DNA of 64,000 nt from Bacillus sp. CH140a_4T (GTDB taxonomy: Bacteria > Bacillota > Bacilli > Bacillales > Bacillaceae_G): the NCBI RefSeq assembly GCF_008923725.1, contig NZ_WBPF01000023.1, forward strand, positions 8,481-72,480. The letters are read 5' to 3'. Below the pieces are notes generated by a model. It ran no database searches, was not told where the DNA came from, and saw only the letters and a program-made list of their open reading frames with translations. Shown here one piece after another: positions 1-10,000 of the stretch (position 1 is its first letter; each line of letters opens with the position of its first letter). Made by a program: the position numbers and the translations under genes.

Positions 1-194
<194 letters not shown>

Positions 195-251
195 GTTAGT
201 TTGTCTAGCATCTAAAAATAAAAATTGACGTTTCACGTTGTTTGTTTCGTT

Positions 252-266
252 CAGTTTTCAAAGAAC
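252..266 (-). promoter_or_regulatory. rRNA leader boxA-like antitermination site
   Basis: On the minus strand this reads GTTCTTTGAAAACTG, the conserved boxA-type element found in Bacillus rRNA leaders. It lies between the rrn promoter and the 16S 5' end, where Nus-factor antitermination signals are expected. Assignment rests on sequence resemblance and position only. Confidence 0.6.
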
Positions 267-382
267 TACTTGGCCGCTCATTTGCGACTCCCTTATGTTA
301 ACATCTTCGTTTTTCGATGTCAACTAAGTTTTTCAATTTCTTTTTTGTCGTTTTCTGCATTTCTGCATCAGCGACGGTTATT

Positions 383-411
383 AATATATCATGCAGTACA
401 TAAAGGGTCAA
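383..411 (-). promoter_or_regulatory. Promoter for the rRNA operon (sigma-A)
   Basis: On the minus strand: -35 TTGACC (406-411), exactly 17 bp spacer, -10 TATATT (383-388). It lies about 190 bp upstream of the mature 16S 5' end, the usual leader length. A second upstream promoter is common in rrn operons; I did not find a convincing one. The stretch 195-595 has no gene other than this leader/promoter region. Confidence 0.7.
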
Positions 412-595
412 TACTTTTCACAAAAAAAATTTCACATCCCGTTAAATCCTTATAAACATGTTCCAAAAAATCATTATAGTCTCCCTTCATTCTTCATCAC
501 ACTCCGCATTTCATATCTTATCACTTTATCATGTTTCCGAACGAGTGAAAATTCTAAATTTTATGTTATATTATTGTTATAGGAGCGTGGTGAGA

Positions 596-952
596 ATGAG
601 CATTAAGTATTCAAACAAAATCAATAAAATCCGGACCTTTGCATTAAGTTTAGTATTTATCGGCCTCTTCATTGCATACTTAGGTGTCTTTTTCCGTGAA
701 AACATTATTATTATGACAACATTTATGATGATTGGCTTTTTAGCTGTTATCGCTAGTACTGTTGTTTACTTTTGGATTGGTATGTTATCCACTAAAACTG
801 TACAAATTATTTGTCCAAGCTGCGATAAGCCAACCAAAATGCTCGGTCGTGTCGACGCATGTATGCATTGCAACCAACCTTTAACAACGGATCGAAGTTT
901 AGAAGGAAAAGAATTTGATGAGAAATATAATAAGAAAAGCTATAAATCATAG
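596..952 (+). CDS. ygzB: UPF0295 membrane protein YgzB
   Basis: 118-residue protein matching the B. subtilis YgzB/UPF0295 family, function unknown. Two hydrophobic segments (about residues 15-35 and 42-65) are followed by a cytoplasmic-type tail with two CxxC pairs (CPSCDK and CMHCNQ), suggesting a small zinc ribbon. The ATG at 596 is preceded by AGGAG at 581-585; the longer frame from 458 adds 46 residues with no homology and no ribosome site, so it is rejected. Lies next to perR, as in B. subtilis, but divergent in sense from the rRNA genes and convergent with perR. Confidence 0.9.
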   Translation: MSIKYSNKINKIRTFALSLVFIGLFIAYLGVFFRENIIIMTTFMMIGFLAVIASTVVYFWIGMLSTKTVQIICPSCDKPTKMLGRVDACMHCNQPLTTDRSLEGKEFDEKYNKKSYKS

Positions 953-990
953 GTATATATATGTCTACAATGTAACCTTACAAAACTAAA

Positions 991-1032
991 CATGAAAAGG
1001 TGATTTCTTAACCAAGAAATCACCTTTTCATG
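991..1032 (+). terminator. Perfect 19-bp stem-loop after ygzB
   Basis: Arms 991-1009 and 1014-1032 are perfect reverse complements with a 4-nt loop. Only a short T-rich stretch follows on the plus strand, so it may be a terminator or a processing hairpin. Confidence 0.6.
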
Positions 1033-1100
1033 TTTACCCTTAATTAAATTAGGTTCCTCACCGAACATTTTAAATCCCCCTGAACCTAACGTAATTCCCA

Positions 1101-1156
1101 TATATAATAAAGAAAGAGGTTGACGTAAAGCCGTCAGCCTCTTTCTTTATTATATA
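1101..1156. terminator. Bidirectional terminator between ygzB and perR
   Basis: A 24-bp stem (1101-1124 with 1133-1156, one G-U type mismatch) with A-rich 5' and T-rich 3' arms, directly abutting the perR stop codon. Suited to terminate both convergent genes. Confidence 0.85.
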
Positions 1157-1591
1157 TTACGCCTTATGACACTCTGGACAAACGCCATAAATTTCTAAGC
1201 GATGACTATTAATAACGAAGCCTGTCGTTTTCGCAGCTTCTTCTTCAAGCTGTTCCAAACCCCCATAAGGAAAATCAACAATTTTACCACATTTTTCGCA
1301 AATCACATGATAATGTTGACTTGTAACATAATCAAATCTACTTGAAGCGTCTCCATAAGTTAATTCCTTTACAAGTCCAACCTCTTTAAATACACGTAAG
1401 TTATTATAGACAGTTGCAACACTCATATTTGGAAACTTACCTTCTAATGCTTTATAAATGTCATCCGCTGTTGGGTGCGTCATTGATTCCACAAGGTACT
1501 CTAAAATAGCATGACGCTGTGGAGTAATGCGTACACCCGTATTTTTCAGCATTTCTAGCGCTTCTTTTAATTCTTCTTTGACCACCGTCAT
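1157..1591 (-). CDS. perR: Peroxide-sensing repressor PerR (Fur family)
   Basis: 144-residue Fur-family repressor of the peroxide stress regulon. The N-terminal winged helix carries the Fur-type recognition stretch around [12 protein letters not shown] (57-68). Structural zinc is held by C98, C101, C138 and C141 (two CxxC pairs); the regulatory Fe/Mn ligands H39, D87, H93, H95 and D106 are all present, at the B. subtilis positions plus two. In the family, H2O2 oxidises the iron-coordinating histidines and releases DNA. A Per-box overlaps its own promoter (1620-1634), so autorepression is likely. The next gene upstream is bcp, a peroxidase that would fit the regulon. The N-terminus differs slightly from B. 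subtilis. Confidence 0.97.
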   Translation of the reverse strand: MTVVKEELKEALEMLKNTGVRITPQRHAILEYLVESMTHPTADDIYKALEGKFPNMSVATVYNNLRVFKEVGLVKELTYGDASSRFDYVTSQHYHVICEKCGKIVDFPYGGLEQLEEEAAKTTGFVINSHRLEIYGVCPECHKA

Positions 1592-1619
1592 GCACCCCGA
1601 TTCTATACGGATTATTATT

Positions 1620-1634
1620 TTATAATTCTTATAA
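1620..1634. promoter_or_regulatory. Per-box operator of perR
   Basis: TTATAATTCTTATAA matches the PerR consensus TTATAATNATTATAA at 14 of 15 positions, the only difference being C at position 9. It lies just downstream of the perR -10 element, where repressor binding would block initiation. Confidence 0.85.
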
Positions 1635-1636
1635 AG

Positions 1637-1665
1637 AGTGTACTCCTTTTCTTATAAATCGTCAA
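1637..1665 (-). promoter_or_regulatory. perR promoter
   Basis: Minus strand: -35 TTGACG (1660-1665), 17-bp spacer, -10 TACACT (1637-1642). The start point would fall near 1630, inside the Per-box. Confidence 0.65.
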
Positions 1666-1750
1666 TATTTCTACTATAAGTATGTGGTTTATTTTTGTAT
1701 ATAGCCTTATTCTTATATATCCTTCCCCATTTTCTATACATTTACATAGA

Positions 1751-1775
1751 AAAAAAGTGCGACATAATCGCACTT
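1751..1775 (-). terminator. Terminator of bcp
   Basis: Minus strand: 8-bp stem AAGTGCGA/TCGCACTT with 5-nt loop followed by a run of T. It lies about 110 bp beyond the bcp stop codon. Confidence 0.75.
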
Positions 1776-1882
1776 GGAATACTATCATCTGAGGAGGTAT
1801 GCCCTACACTTCACTTTATGTAAGACGATAAAATATGTATAGACACTCGCCTTACTTATATATATTTATCTCCACAATGCAT

Positions 1883-2338
1883 TTACTTTATATAAGAAAG
1901 AACATCTTCAATATGTCCCTTCACTTTCACTTTACGCCATTCTTTTACAAGCTCACCGTCTTTATTAATAAGGAATGTAGAACGTTCGATTCCCATATAC
2001 TCTTTCCCAAAGTTCTTTTTCAATTTCCAAACATCGTACAATTCTGCCACCTTATGATCTTCATCTACTAAAAGTACAAATGGAAGCTCATGCTTCTCAA
2101 TAAATTTCAGATGTCTGTTCGCTGAATCAGGGCTTACACCAAGAATAACTGTATCTTTCTCTTGAAATAATCCATATGCATCTCGAAAATCACACGCTTC
2201 AGTTGTACACCCTGGAGTCATATCTTTCGGATAAAAATATAGAACTACATTTTTACCACGAAAATCAGCTAAGCGAATTTGTTCCCCGCTACTTCCCTCT
2301 AATGTAAATTCTGGAGCCATTTCTCCTACTGTGATCAT
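1883..2338 (-). CDS. bcp: Thiol peroxidase Bcp (YgaF-type peroxiredoxin)
   Basis: 151-residue atypical 2-Cys peroxiredoxin of the Bcp/PrxQ subfamily, reducing H2O2 and organic peroxides with thioredoxin. The peroxidatic cysteine is C44 in MTPGCTTEAC and the likely resolving cysteine is C49, five residues later, as in Bcp. The start is the ATG at 2338, eight bases after AGGAG; the GTG at 2347 overlaps that ribosome site and is unlikely. Located beside perR, in the same place as ygaF of B. subtilis. No clear Per-box was seen upstream of this gene itself. Confidence 0.93.
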   Translation of the reverse strand: MITVGEMAPEFTLEGSSGEQIRLADFRGKNVVLYFYPKDMTPGCTTEACDFRDAYGLFQEKDTVILGVSPDSANRHLKFIEKHELPFVLLVDEDHKVAELYDVWKLKKNFGKEYMGIERSTFLINKDGELVKEWRKVKVKGHIEDVLSYIK

Positions 2339-2382
2339 TGTTATCACTCCTACTCTTTTCTTTTACTATATCAAATGCTATC

Positions 2383-2787
2383 TTATTTTTCATTGTCTAT
2401 TACAGACCTCATTACAAAAGCAAACGGCAATGTATATCCAATTAACGCTTCTGCAATCGCAATCCATCTCCCTATTCCAATCGGAGCTATATCACCGTAC
2501 CCAACGGACAATAAAGTAACTGCGCTAAAATATAAGCAAATTTCTACAAGTTGAAAAGATTGAGCATGCAAGCTTTCTCCATCTTCTTTCAAAACTACAA
2601 AGCCCATTTCTTCTAATACAACATAACTTAACCCAAACGCAATCAGTACCGTTGTATAAATTAAAAATAAGGAGGCTAAATTATACAACGAAAAGAAACG
2701 CCTAGAATCTGAATATGAACTCCATAACAATTGGACACTTCTCAAAATAGCAACTGCTGCAATTAATAGAATAAATCCCCATAACAT
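2383..2787 (-). CDS. Two-helix potassium channel pore protein
   Basis: 134-residue membrane protein with the potassium-channel selectivity filter VGYGD at residues 95-99, preceded by a pore helix. Hydrophobic segments lie near residues 2-22, 38-58 and 105-128, consistent with an Ion_trans_2 channel with an extra N-terminal helix. No RCK/TrkA regulatory domain is attached, unlike YugO-type channels, so gating is unknown. Start chosen at ATG 2787 behind GAGGTGGAGG; the upstream GTG at 2796 would lie inside that site. It is 44 bp upstream of bcp in the same orientation and may be cotranscribed with it. Confidence 0.85.
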   Translation of the reverse strand: MLWGFILLIAAVAILRSVQLLWSSYSDSRRFFSLYNLASLFLIYTTVLIAFGLSYVVLEEMGFVVLKEDGESLHAQSFQLVEICLYFSAVTLLSVGYGDIAPIGIGRWIAIAEALIGYTLPFAFVMRSVIDNEK

Positions 2788-2859
2788 GTCCTCCACCTCA
2801 TTTTATATGTATGAGATGGCCATTGGATTTATCCCTTAGAAACAAACAAGCTTCTATAA

Positions 2860-3645
2860 TTAATTCCCAGCACCACGGTACCTTTTTACCCCTTGATTCC
2901 AAAGAGTGATTGCAATCGTAAAACAGATAACACCAACGAATGGTGTTGCAAACGCATAGCTATTCCACTCTGTTTTCCTTAAAAAGTATGCTGCCGGATA
3001 CACTCCGACAAACGCAAATGGTAAAACAAACGTTAAAATGAAGCGAATCACACGGTTATAAATATTAACAGGATAGCGACCATAGTTACCTATGTTATAC
3101 ATTAGCGGCATAATTGAACTTTTTGCATCCGACCAAAAACCAAGGCTCGCAAGCGTAACAAATATCCCTCCATATACAAGTGCTCCTCCTCCTACCATCA
3201 GTAAGAATAAGAAGAAATCGTACCAGTAAAAAGATAATTGTAGCTCCACTGCTGCATATCCCATTACAATCATTCCTGTAATCGCTCCAATTAAAGATTC
3301 GAGTTCCATTCTTTCTAATATAATTTGAAATAAACTATGAATCGGTCTCGTTAATATACGATCCATTTCCCCTTTAATAATGTAACGATCATTAAAATCC
3401 CATATGTTAAAGAAAGCTGAGAAAATGGCAAACGGCACTAAAAAGAAACCATAAATAAAGATGACTTCTTCTCGACTCCAGCCTTTTAATGCTTGCGTAT
3501 GCCCAAACACAACGAGAATAAAGATTAAATTAACAGCCTGCAGTGCTAAATCAGAAAGTAATCCAACGATAAAATCGCCCCGATACTCCAATTTTGTTTT
3601 TATATATTGGCTTGCATATTGCAAAAATAGGTTTATATATATCAT
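2860..3645 (-). CDS. ABC exporter permease (ABC-2 type, COG3694-like)
   Basis: 261-residue integral membrane protein with about six hydrophobic helices, resembling the uncharacterised ABC-2 permeases that travel with COG4586 ATPases. It is the last of three genes read leftward (ATPase, permease, permease). The ATG at 3645 follows GGGGG by eight bases and lies 4 bp after the stop of the preceding permease, so the pair is translationally tight; the TTG at 3666 used in the longest frame lacks a ribosome site. The two permeases probably form a heterodimeric channel with the ATPase. Substrate cannot be inferred; these exporters are often linked to drug or lipid export. Confidence 0.85.
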   Translation of the reverse strand: MIYINLFLQYASQYIKTKLEYRGDFIVGLLSDLALQAVNLIFILVVFGHTQALKGWSREEVIFIYGFFLVPFAIFSAFFNIWDFNDRYIIKGEMDRILTRPIHSLFQIILERMELESLIGAITGMIVMGYAAVELQLSFYWYDFFLFLLMVGGGALVYGGIFVTLASLGFWSDAKSSIMPLMYNIGNYGRYPVNIYNRVIRFILTFVLPFAFVGVYPAAYFLRKTEWNSYAFATPFVGVICFTIAITLWNQGVKRYRGAGN

Positions 3646-3649
3646 CTCA

Positions 3650-4441
3650 TCATCCCCCTTGTACAATTAGACGTTTTCTCGCCGTTCTCCACATGAGTAC
3701 AATTGGAATAATAAGTACAATTGCCCAAATTACTTGGAATAATAATGCCTCATACAATTTACTTCCTTGTATACCTTCTGAAAAAATCATACTCGGAATA
3801 TAACTAATGGCCTGAAACGGTAAAAATACCATTGCCTTCTGAGCCCATAACGGATAAAAACTAATTGGTAATAATAGACCTGAAAATAAATCAATAACAA
3901 CACGTTTTGCATACATAATTCCACTATTATTAAATAGGAAGAACGTGAGCATTCCCGTCATTAAATTAATTTGTGTATTAATAATAAAACTAAATATTAA
4001 AGATAAGAAGAAATATAACCACGTTTGAAAATTCGTTGTAATTTGCAATGAAAATAATAAGGTAACGATAACCATACCTGGAATTGAAAAGAAAGCAAAA
4101 CGAAATATTCCTTCACCGAGACCTTGCATCACTTTCATCCCTAAATAGTTATATGGACGAATCAGTTCTACCGCTACACGTCCTTCTTGAATTTCCATCG
4201 CAATTTCCCTGTCAATATTATTAAAATAAAAGGCACGTGCCATCCACGCAATTGCGATATACGTAGTCATTTGCGAAATAGATAAACTTTCAATATTCTC
4301 TTTTCCGCTATAAATTGCTTGCCATAAAAAATAATACGCACCGATATTAATCGTATAAATTAAAATCCCGCTATAATAGTTTGTACGATACGCAAGCATC
4401 ATTAAAAAGCGAATCCGAATCATTTCAATGTACTTACCCAT
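3650..4441 (-). CDS. ABC exporter permease (ABC-2 type, COG4587-like)
   Basis: 263-residue permease with roughly six transmembrane helices, second gene of the exporter operon. I place the start at ATG 4441, nine bases after AAGG; this ATG overlaps the ATPase stop codon by 8 bp, a typical coupling arrangement. An upstream in-frame ATG at 4459 would extend it by six residues inside the ATPase gene and cannot be excluded. The sequence is rich in aromatic and hydrophobic residues with few charges inside helices. Function: likely half of the membrane channel powered by the ATPase encoded at 4434-5447. Confidence 0.85.
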   Translation of the reverse strand: MGKYIEMIRIRFLMMLAYRTNYYSGILIYTINIGAYYFLWQAIYSGKENIESLSISQMTTYIAIAWMARAFYFNNIDREIAMEIQEGRVAVELIRPYNYLGMKVMQGLGEGIFRFAFFSIPGMVIVTLLFSLQITTNFQTWLYFFLSLIFSFIINTQINLMTGMLTFFLFNNSGIMYAKRVVIDLFSGLLLPISFYPLWAQKAMVFLPFQAISYIPSMIFSEGIQGSKLYEALLFQVIWAIVLIIPIVLMWRTARKRLIVQGG

Positions 4442-5447
4442 GTTTAATACCTTCTTCATAAATGTTACGAATAATTTCCTCTGTAGACACTTCGTTAATT
4501 TTTAAATCTTTAATTTGAAAGGCTTGTACTACTTTAGAAATAAGCATTGAAATGATAACTTCTTCATTCGGTATTTTTGCAACCCACGCGTTTTCCTCTT
4601 TCGCTTTCGACCAAACAACATGACTATCTGGCATAACCATTGATAAAGCCTGATAGGAAACTGGTGCAATAAATTGAAAATGTATTTCCTTCTCTGCTCC
4701 CCACTGCGTACGAAGATTATTTAAAGAACCGTCATACATAATATTTCCTTCATCCAGCATGATAACACGCTCGCATAAAGCTTCAATATCCGTAATATCA
4801 TGGGTTGTTAATAAAATTGTTGTTTTATAACGTTCATTCATTTCTTTTAAAAATTCACGTATTTTCAATTTCACAAGAACATCTAGCCCAATTGTTGGCT
4901 CATCTAAAAATAATAACGGCGGATTATGAATTAATGCTGCCGCTAATTCACAACGCATTCTTTGACCAAGAGATAGCTTTCGAACTGGCTTATCTAATAA
5001 AGGACCAATATCTAACGTTTCAATCACGTGCTCCATATGCTCTTTATACTGAGCGTCTGATACACCGTACACTTTTTTTAATAAACGAAACGATTCTTGC
5101 ACAGCAATGTCCCACCAAAGCTGTGAGCGTTGACCGAAAACAACACCAATTGTTCTTACAAATTCTTCTCTCTGCTTATGTGGGTTCATCCCATTTACTA
5201 AAATGTCTCCTGATGTCGGAGTCAAAATCCCCGTAAGCATTTTAATTGTTGTTGATTTACCGGCACCGTTCTCACCAATATACCCAACCATTTCACCTTG
5301 TTTCACAGTAAAAGATACGTCATTTACTGCTGGTACTATTTTATAATTACGATTTAATAAATCGCGAAATGCACCCTTTAAACCCGGACGACTTGAATAG
5401 GCTGTAAATTCTTTACGTAACCCTTGTACCTCAATTACCGATTTCAT
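4434..5447 (-). CDS. ABC exporter ATPase (COG4586-like)
   Basis: 337-residue ATP-binding subunit. Walker A GENGAGKST lies at residues 58-66, the signature LSLGQRMR near 160 and Walker B LLFLDEPTIGLD near 182, followed by the H-loop in LLTTHDI. The C-terminal about 90 residues form an extra domain typical of the COG4586/DrrA-like group. ATG 5447 is preceded by AAGGGGG at good spacing. First gene of a three-gene operon with two ABC-2 permeases. It powers export of an unidentified substrate, possibly a lipid, antibiotic or peptide. Confidence 0.92.
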   Translation of the reverse strand: MKSVIEVQGLRKEFTAYSSRPGLKGAFRDLLNRNYKIVPAVNDVSFTVKQGEMVGYIGENGAGKSTTIKMLTGILTPTSGDILVNGMNPHKQREEFVRTIGVVFGQRSQLWWDIAVQESFRLLKKVYGVSDAQYKEHMEHVIETLDIGPLLDKPVRKLSLGQRMRCELAAALIHNPPLLFLDEPTIGLDVLVKLKIREFLKEMNERYKTTILLTTHDITDIEALCERVIMLDEGNIMYDGSLNNLRTQWGAEKEIHFQFIAPVSYQALSMVMPDSHVVWSKAKEENAWVAKIPNEEVIISMLISKVVQAFQIKDLKINEVSTEEIIRNIYEEGIKHG

Positions 5448-5568
5448 AACCGGACCCCCTTCCTAAATGTCACAACGAATAGTTTACCCAACTGCCTTCT
5501 CTATCACAAACAATACGTCTTTTCGAAAAACATGTTAGAATAATACATAGATTTTTGTAAGGAGATGA

Positions 5569-6873
5569 ATGGTAGTGAAATTCACAAAGTCAGAAGCATT
5601 ACATAAAGAAGCTTTAGAACATATCGTTGGCGGCGTTAATAGTCCTTCTCGTTCTTTCAAAGCAGTTGGCGGCGGCGCTCCTGTTGCTATGGAACGTGGA
5701 AAAGGTGCTTATTTCTGGGATGTAGACGGAAATAAATATATCGATTATTTAGCAGCATACGGTCCTATTATTACTGGACATGCTCACCCGCACATTACAA
5801 AAGCAATTACAACAGCTGCTGAAAATGGTGTACTTTACGGAACACCAACAGCACTAGAAGTAAAATTTGCAAAAATGTTAAAAGAAGCAATGCCTGCATT
5901 AGATAAAGTCCGTTTCGTAAACTCTGGTACTGAAGCAGTAATGACAACAATTCGTGTCGCTCGCGCTTACACAGGCCGCACAAAAATTATGAAATTTGCT
6001 GGTTGTTACCACGGTCATTCTGATTTAGTACTTGTAGCTGCTGGATCTGGTCCTTCTACTCTAGGAATTCCTGACTCAGCTGGTGTACCACAAAGTATCG
6101 CACAAGAAGTTATTACCGTTCCATTTAATAATGTAGAAACTTTAAAAGAAGCATTAGATAAATGGGGACATGAAGTAGCAGCTATCCTTGTAGAACCGAT
6201 TGTTGGAAACTTCGGTATTGTAGAGCCAAAACCTGGCTTCCTTGAGAAAGTAAATGAACTTGTTCATGAAGCTGGCGCACTAGTAATTTATGATGAAGTT
6301 ATTACTGCTTTCCGCTTCATGTACGGCGGTGCTCAAGACTTACTTGGCGTAACACCAGACTTAACAGCGCTTGGTAAAGTTATTGGCGGCGGACTTCCAA
6401 TCGGTGCTTATGGTGGTAAAAAAGAAATTATGGAACAAGTTGCCCCACTCGGACCTGCATATCAAGCTGGTACAATGGCAGGAAATCCTGCTTCTATGGC
6501 ATCTGGTATTGCTTGTCTAGAAGTTCTTCAACAAGAAGGGCTTTATGAGAAATTAGATGACCTTGGTGCAATGCTTGAAAAAGGAATTTTAGAGCAAGCA
6601 GCAAAACATAATATCGATATTACATTAAACCGTCTAAAAGGTGCTTTAACTGTATACTTCACAACAAATACAATTGAAGATTACGATGCAGCACAAGATA
6701 CAGATGGTGAAATGTTCGGTAAATTCTTCAAGCTTATGCTTCAAGAAGGAGTTAACTTAGCACCTTCTAAATACGAAGCATGGTTCTTAACGACAGAACA
6801 TACAAAAGAAGATATTGAATATACAATCGAAGCTGTAGGCAGAGCATTTGCTGCTTTAGCAGACAATAAATAA
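5569..6873 (+). CDS. hemL2: Glutamate-1-semialdehyde 2,1-aminomutase 2
   Basis: 434-residue PLP enzyme converting glutamate-1-semialdehyde to 5-aminolevulinate for haem and sirohaem synthesis. Family features are present: [16 protein letters not shown] phosphate-binding region, the [11 protein letters not shown] cofactor aspartate region, and [14 protein letters not shown] with the Schiff-base lysine. It corresponds to the paralogue GsaB of B. subtilis, which occupies the same neighbourhood; the main hemL is expected in the hemAXCDBL operon elsewhere. AAGGAG stands just upstream of the ATG; a GTG two codons later is an alternative start. Transcribed divergently from the ABC exporter. Confidence 0.95.
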   Translation: MVVKFTKSEALHKEALEHIVGGVNSPSRSFKAVGGGAPVAMERGKGAYFWDVDGNKYIDYLAAYGPIITGHAHPHITKAITTAAENGVLYGTPTALEVKFAKMLKEAMPALDKVRFVNSGTEAVMTTIRVARAYTGRTKIMKFAGCYHGHSDLVLVAAGSGPSTLGIPDSAGVPQSIAQEVITVPFNNVETLKEALDKWGHEVAAILVEPIVGNFGIVEPKPGFLEKVNELVHEAGALVIYDEVITAFRFMYGGAQDLLGVTPDLTALGKVIGGGLPIGAYGGKKEIMEQVAPLGPAYQAGTMAGNPASMASGIACLEVLQQEGLYEKLDDLGAMLEKGILEQAAKHNIDITLNRLKGALTVYFTTNTIEDYDAAQDTDGEMFGKFFKLMLQEGVNLAPSKYEAWFLTTEHTKEDIEYTIEAVGRAFAALADNK

Positions 6874-6883
6874 TCTCGTCATT

Positions 6884-6926
6884 AAAAGGAAAAAAGAAAG
6901 CACATCTTTCTTTTTTCCTTTTTTCT
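6884..6926 (+). terminator. Terminator of hemL2
   Basis: Perfect 17-bp stem (6884-6900 and 6906-6922) with 5-nt loop and following T run. Confidence 0.9.
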
Positions 6927-7071
6927 ATTTCATAAATTCCTTATTAATAGTATAATTATTCATAATTATCTGTTTAATTTTCTTTTATATCCTTACTATC
7001 TTTGTATACAAGGCTGCTCACACCTTAAATAGTAAGATTATTCAAACTTCAATAAGAGGGGGGATTGACGG

Positions 7072-10000
7072 ATGCTCAATAAAACAAATACATGGACACC
7101 GTCTTTATTTCGAGATTACAGAAATGCAGAACATGATGCGTGTGGAATCGTTTCCGTTATGGAGAAACGAAAAATTCCTACAAAAGAAAACATTGACCTT
7201 TGCATACAATCACTCGTCAAAATGAACCATAGAGCTGGTTTCATTAATGGTGAAGGGGATGGAATCGGCATTCACATTGATGTACCAAAAGCACTTTGGA
7301 GTGAAAAACTAAAAAGTAGCGGATATAATCCAACGATCGTGGATCATCCCCACTTTATCGTTGGACATTTTTTTCTAAACAAAAACGCAAATGTAGTTAA
7401 TTTAAAAAATCATATTCGTACACAACTAAACAACGAAAACTTTGCAATTCTTTTCGAAAGTGACAATGTAATAAACTCCGATGCACTCGGTCCACTTGGT
7501 AAACAAGAAGAGCCTTTATTTTGGCAAGTTGCCCTTATCGCTGAAAATGCACTTAAAAATATTGAGCAAACATTATTTTCAGTAACGATAAAAATAGAGG
7601 AAAACGAAGCGATTCATGTTGCCTCCTTAAGTCGTGATCATGTTGTATATAAAGTTCTAGGTGCTGGTGATACGCTTGTTGCCTATTACAATGATTTACA
7701 ACATCCGCTGATCGCTTCAACTATGACACTAGGACATAATCGCTATTCTACTAATACATTATCTAATTTTTTTCGTGTACAACCATTTAGCATTCTCGGA
7801 CATAATGGTGAAATTAACACAATTGCAAAATTACGCGATCAAGCTAACATGATCCATGTTCCACTTACTGCTGGGGGCAGCGACTCCCAAGATTTAAACC
7901 GCACCTTAGAAACTCTACTTGTTCAATACGACTACAGTTTATTTGAAGCAATGGATATACTATTCCCACCAATTATTAATGAAATTAAACTTTATGAACC
8001 ACATTTACAAGATTTATATATGTATATACGTGAGGCATGGGGCCATTTTGCACAAGGTCCAGCTGGTATTATTTCACGTTATAAAGATGAAGCTGTTTTC
8101 AGCGTTGATTCTCTTGGACTACGACCAGTATGGAAAGTAGAGACAGCGAGTTCTTATGTTTTCTCTTCTGAACCTGGAGTTGTATCACCAACTGAATATG
8201 TAGCAGAACCGAAACCACTCGCTCCTGGAGAAAAGGTCGGATTAAAATGGAATGAACAAGATGAACTTGTTCTTTATGAATATGACAAATACCAAACCCA
8301 AGTATACGAACGTTTTAAAAAGCGAGTTGATACTAAAGATTATCATTTAAACTTATCTATCCCTGAAACGAAAGAAGTCCCAGGATTATGTAATTCTATG
8401 CAAGTTGAAACGAAGCAATACGTTGCTTTTGGATGGGACCGAGAACATATTCAGCTTCTTGAACAGATGGCAACAAAAGGCGTTGAGCCCATTCGCTCAC
8501 TTGGGCATGACTCACCACTTGCCGCACTGGATACCGATAGACGAAATATCGCTGACTTCATTAAGGAAAGTGTAGCTGTTGTTACAAATCCAGCAATCGA
8601 TCGCGATCGAGAGGTCGAACACTTCTCCACACGAACGATACTTGGAGAACGCCCAAGTTTATTAAGTGGTGCTAAACAACCATTTGTAGTTGAGATGCTG
8701 TCCCCAATTATTTTAGAAGGAAGTGTAGCACAATCTATTGCAGAGGAATTACACACAATTACGTACGAACAACTTATAGAGCTATTCAATACTCATAGCG
8801 CTATCGCTACAATCTCTGCTACATTCAGTCCGGCTGAAACTCTACAACACGCCTTAAATCGAATTAGTTCTGAAGCGATAACAGCCGTGAACGATGGAGC
8901 TTCCCTATTATTAATAGACGATGCCAATGCTCATCTAAATGGACAGTTATGGATTGATCCGCATTTAGTTACCGCTAAAGTACATCAAGTATTAAGTGAA
9001 AATAAATTACGCCGAAACTGCTCTCTCGTTATACGTTCCGGTGCCCTTCGCTCCTTACATGATATCGTCACACTGTATGGATTAGGAGCAGATAGTATGA
9101 ATCCATATTTATTATTTGCAACCGTAAATGATGGGACAAAAACACCCATTACGAATTTATATCATGCACTTAATAAAGGACTAGAGAAAGTCATTTCAAC
9201 AATTGGAATTCATGAATTACGCGGTTACGGTCGCCTCTATTCTTCTATCGGATTACATGAGGAAATCGCAAATATATTACAAATTACGAATTTCTTCGGT
9301 TCAAATAATTTAGCTTTCTCTCTCGAGTCACTTGCTGAAGACGCAAAAATACGAGCAGATGATTATAACAACCCTAAAGTTAGAATGCGAAAATCTTTTC
9401 ATATATTCCCGCGAATTTGGAAAGCAATCGGTGATGTCGCAAAAGGAAACGCTTATGATGATTACCGTGACAAGTTAAGTGAACTAGAAGAAAATAACCC
9501 GATCGCAATTAGACACCTTGTTCAAACGAAACAAACAAAACATGTAGTTCCCGCTGAAGAAGTGTCCATCAGCATTCAAAATCATGATTTACCATTTATT
9601 ATTAGCTCTATGTCATTCGGTTCTCAAAATGAAATTGCCTTTCGTTCATATGCAGAAGCGGCCGATCAGCTAAATATGATTAGCTTGAACGGTGAAGGCG
9701 GCGAAATTAAAGATATGATCGGAAAATATCCACATACACGTGGACAACAAGTTGCATCTGGGCGATTTGGCGTAAACGCCGAACTACTAAATTCATCAAA
9801 CTTAATTGAAATAAAAATCGGGCAAGGAGCAAAGCCTGGTGAAGGCGGACATTTGCCAGGCTCAAAAGTAACAGCAAAAATAGCTGAAGCACGTAATGCT
9901 ACAATTGGCTCAGATCTAATTTCACCTTCTAACAATCATGATATTTATTCCATTGAAGATTTGGCTCAAATGATTACAGAAATTAAAACGGCTAATCGAC

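Noticed and set aside
458-595. N-terminal extension of the ygzB frame
   Set aside because: No ribosome site at 458, no homology to YgzB, and a good AGGAG serves ATG 596.
1791-1831. Ten-codon ORF after GGAGGT (ATG near 1799)
   Set aside because: Ribosome site touches the ATG with no spacing and the peptide is tiny; more likely part of the bcp 3' untranslated region read on the other strand.
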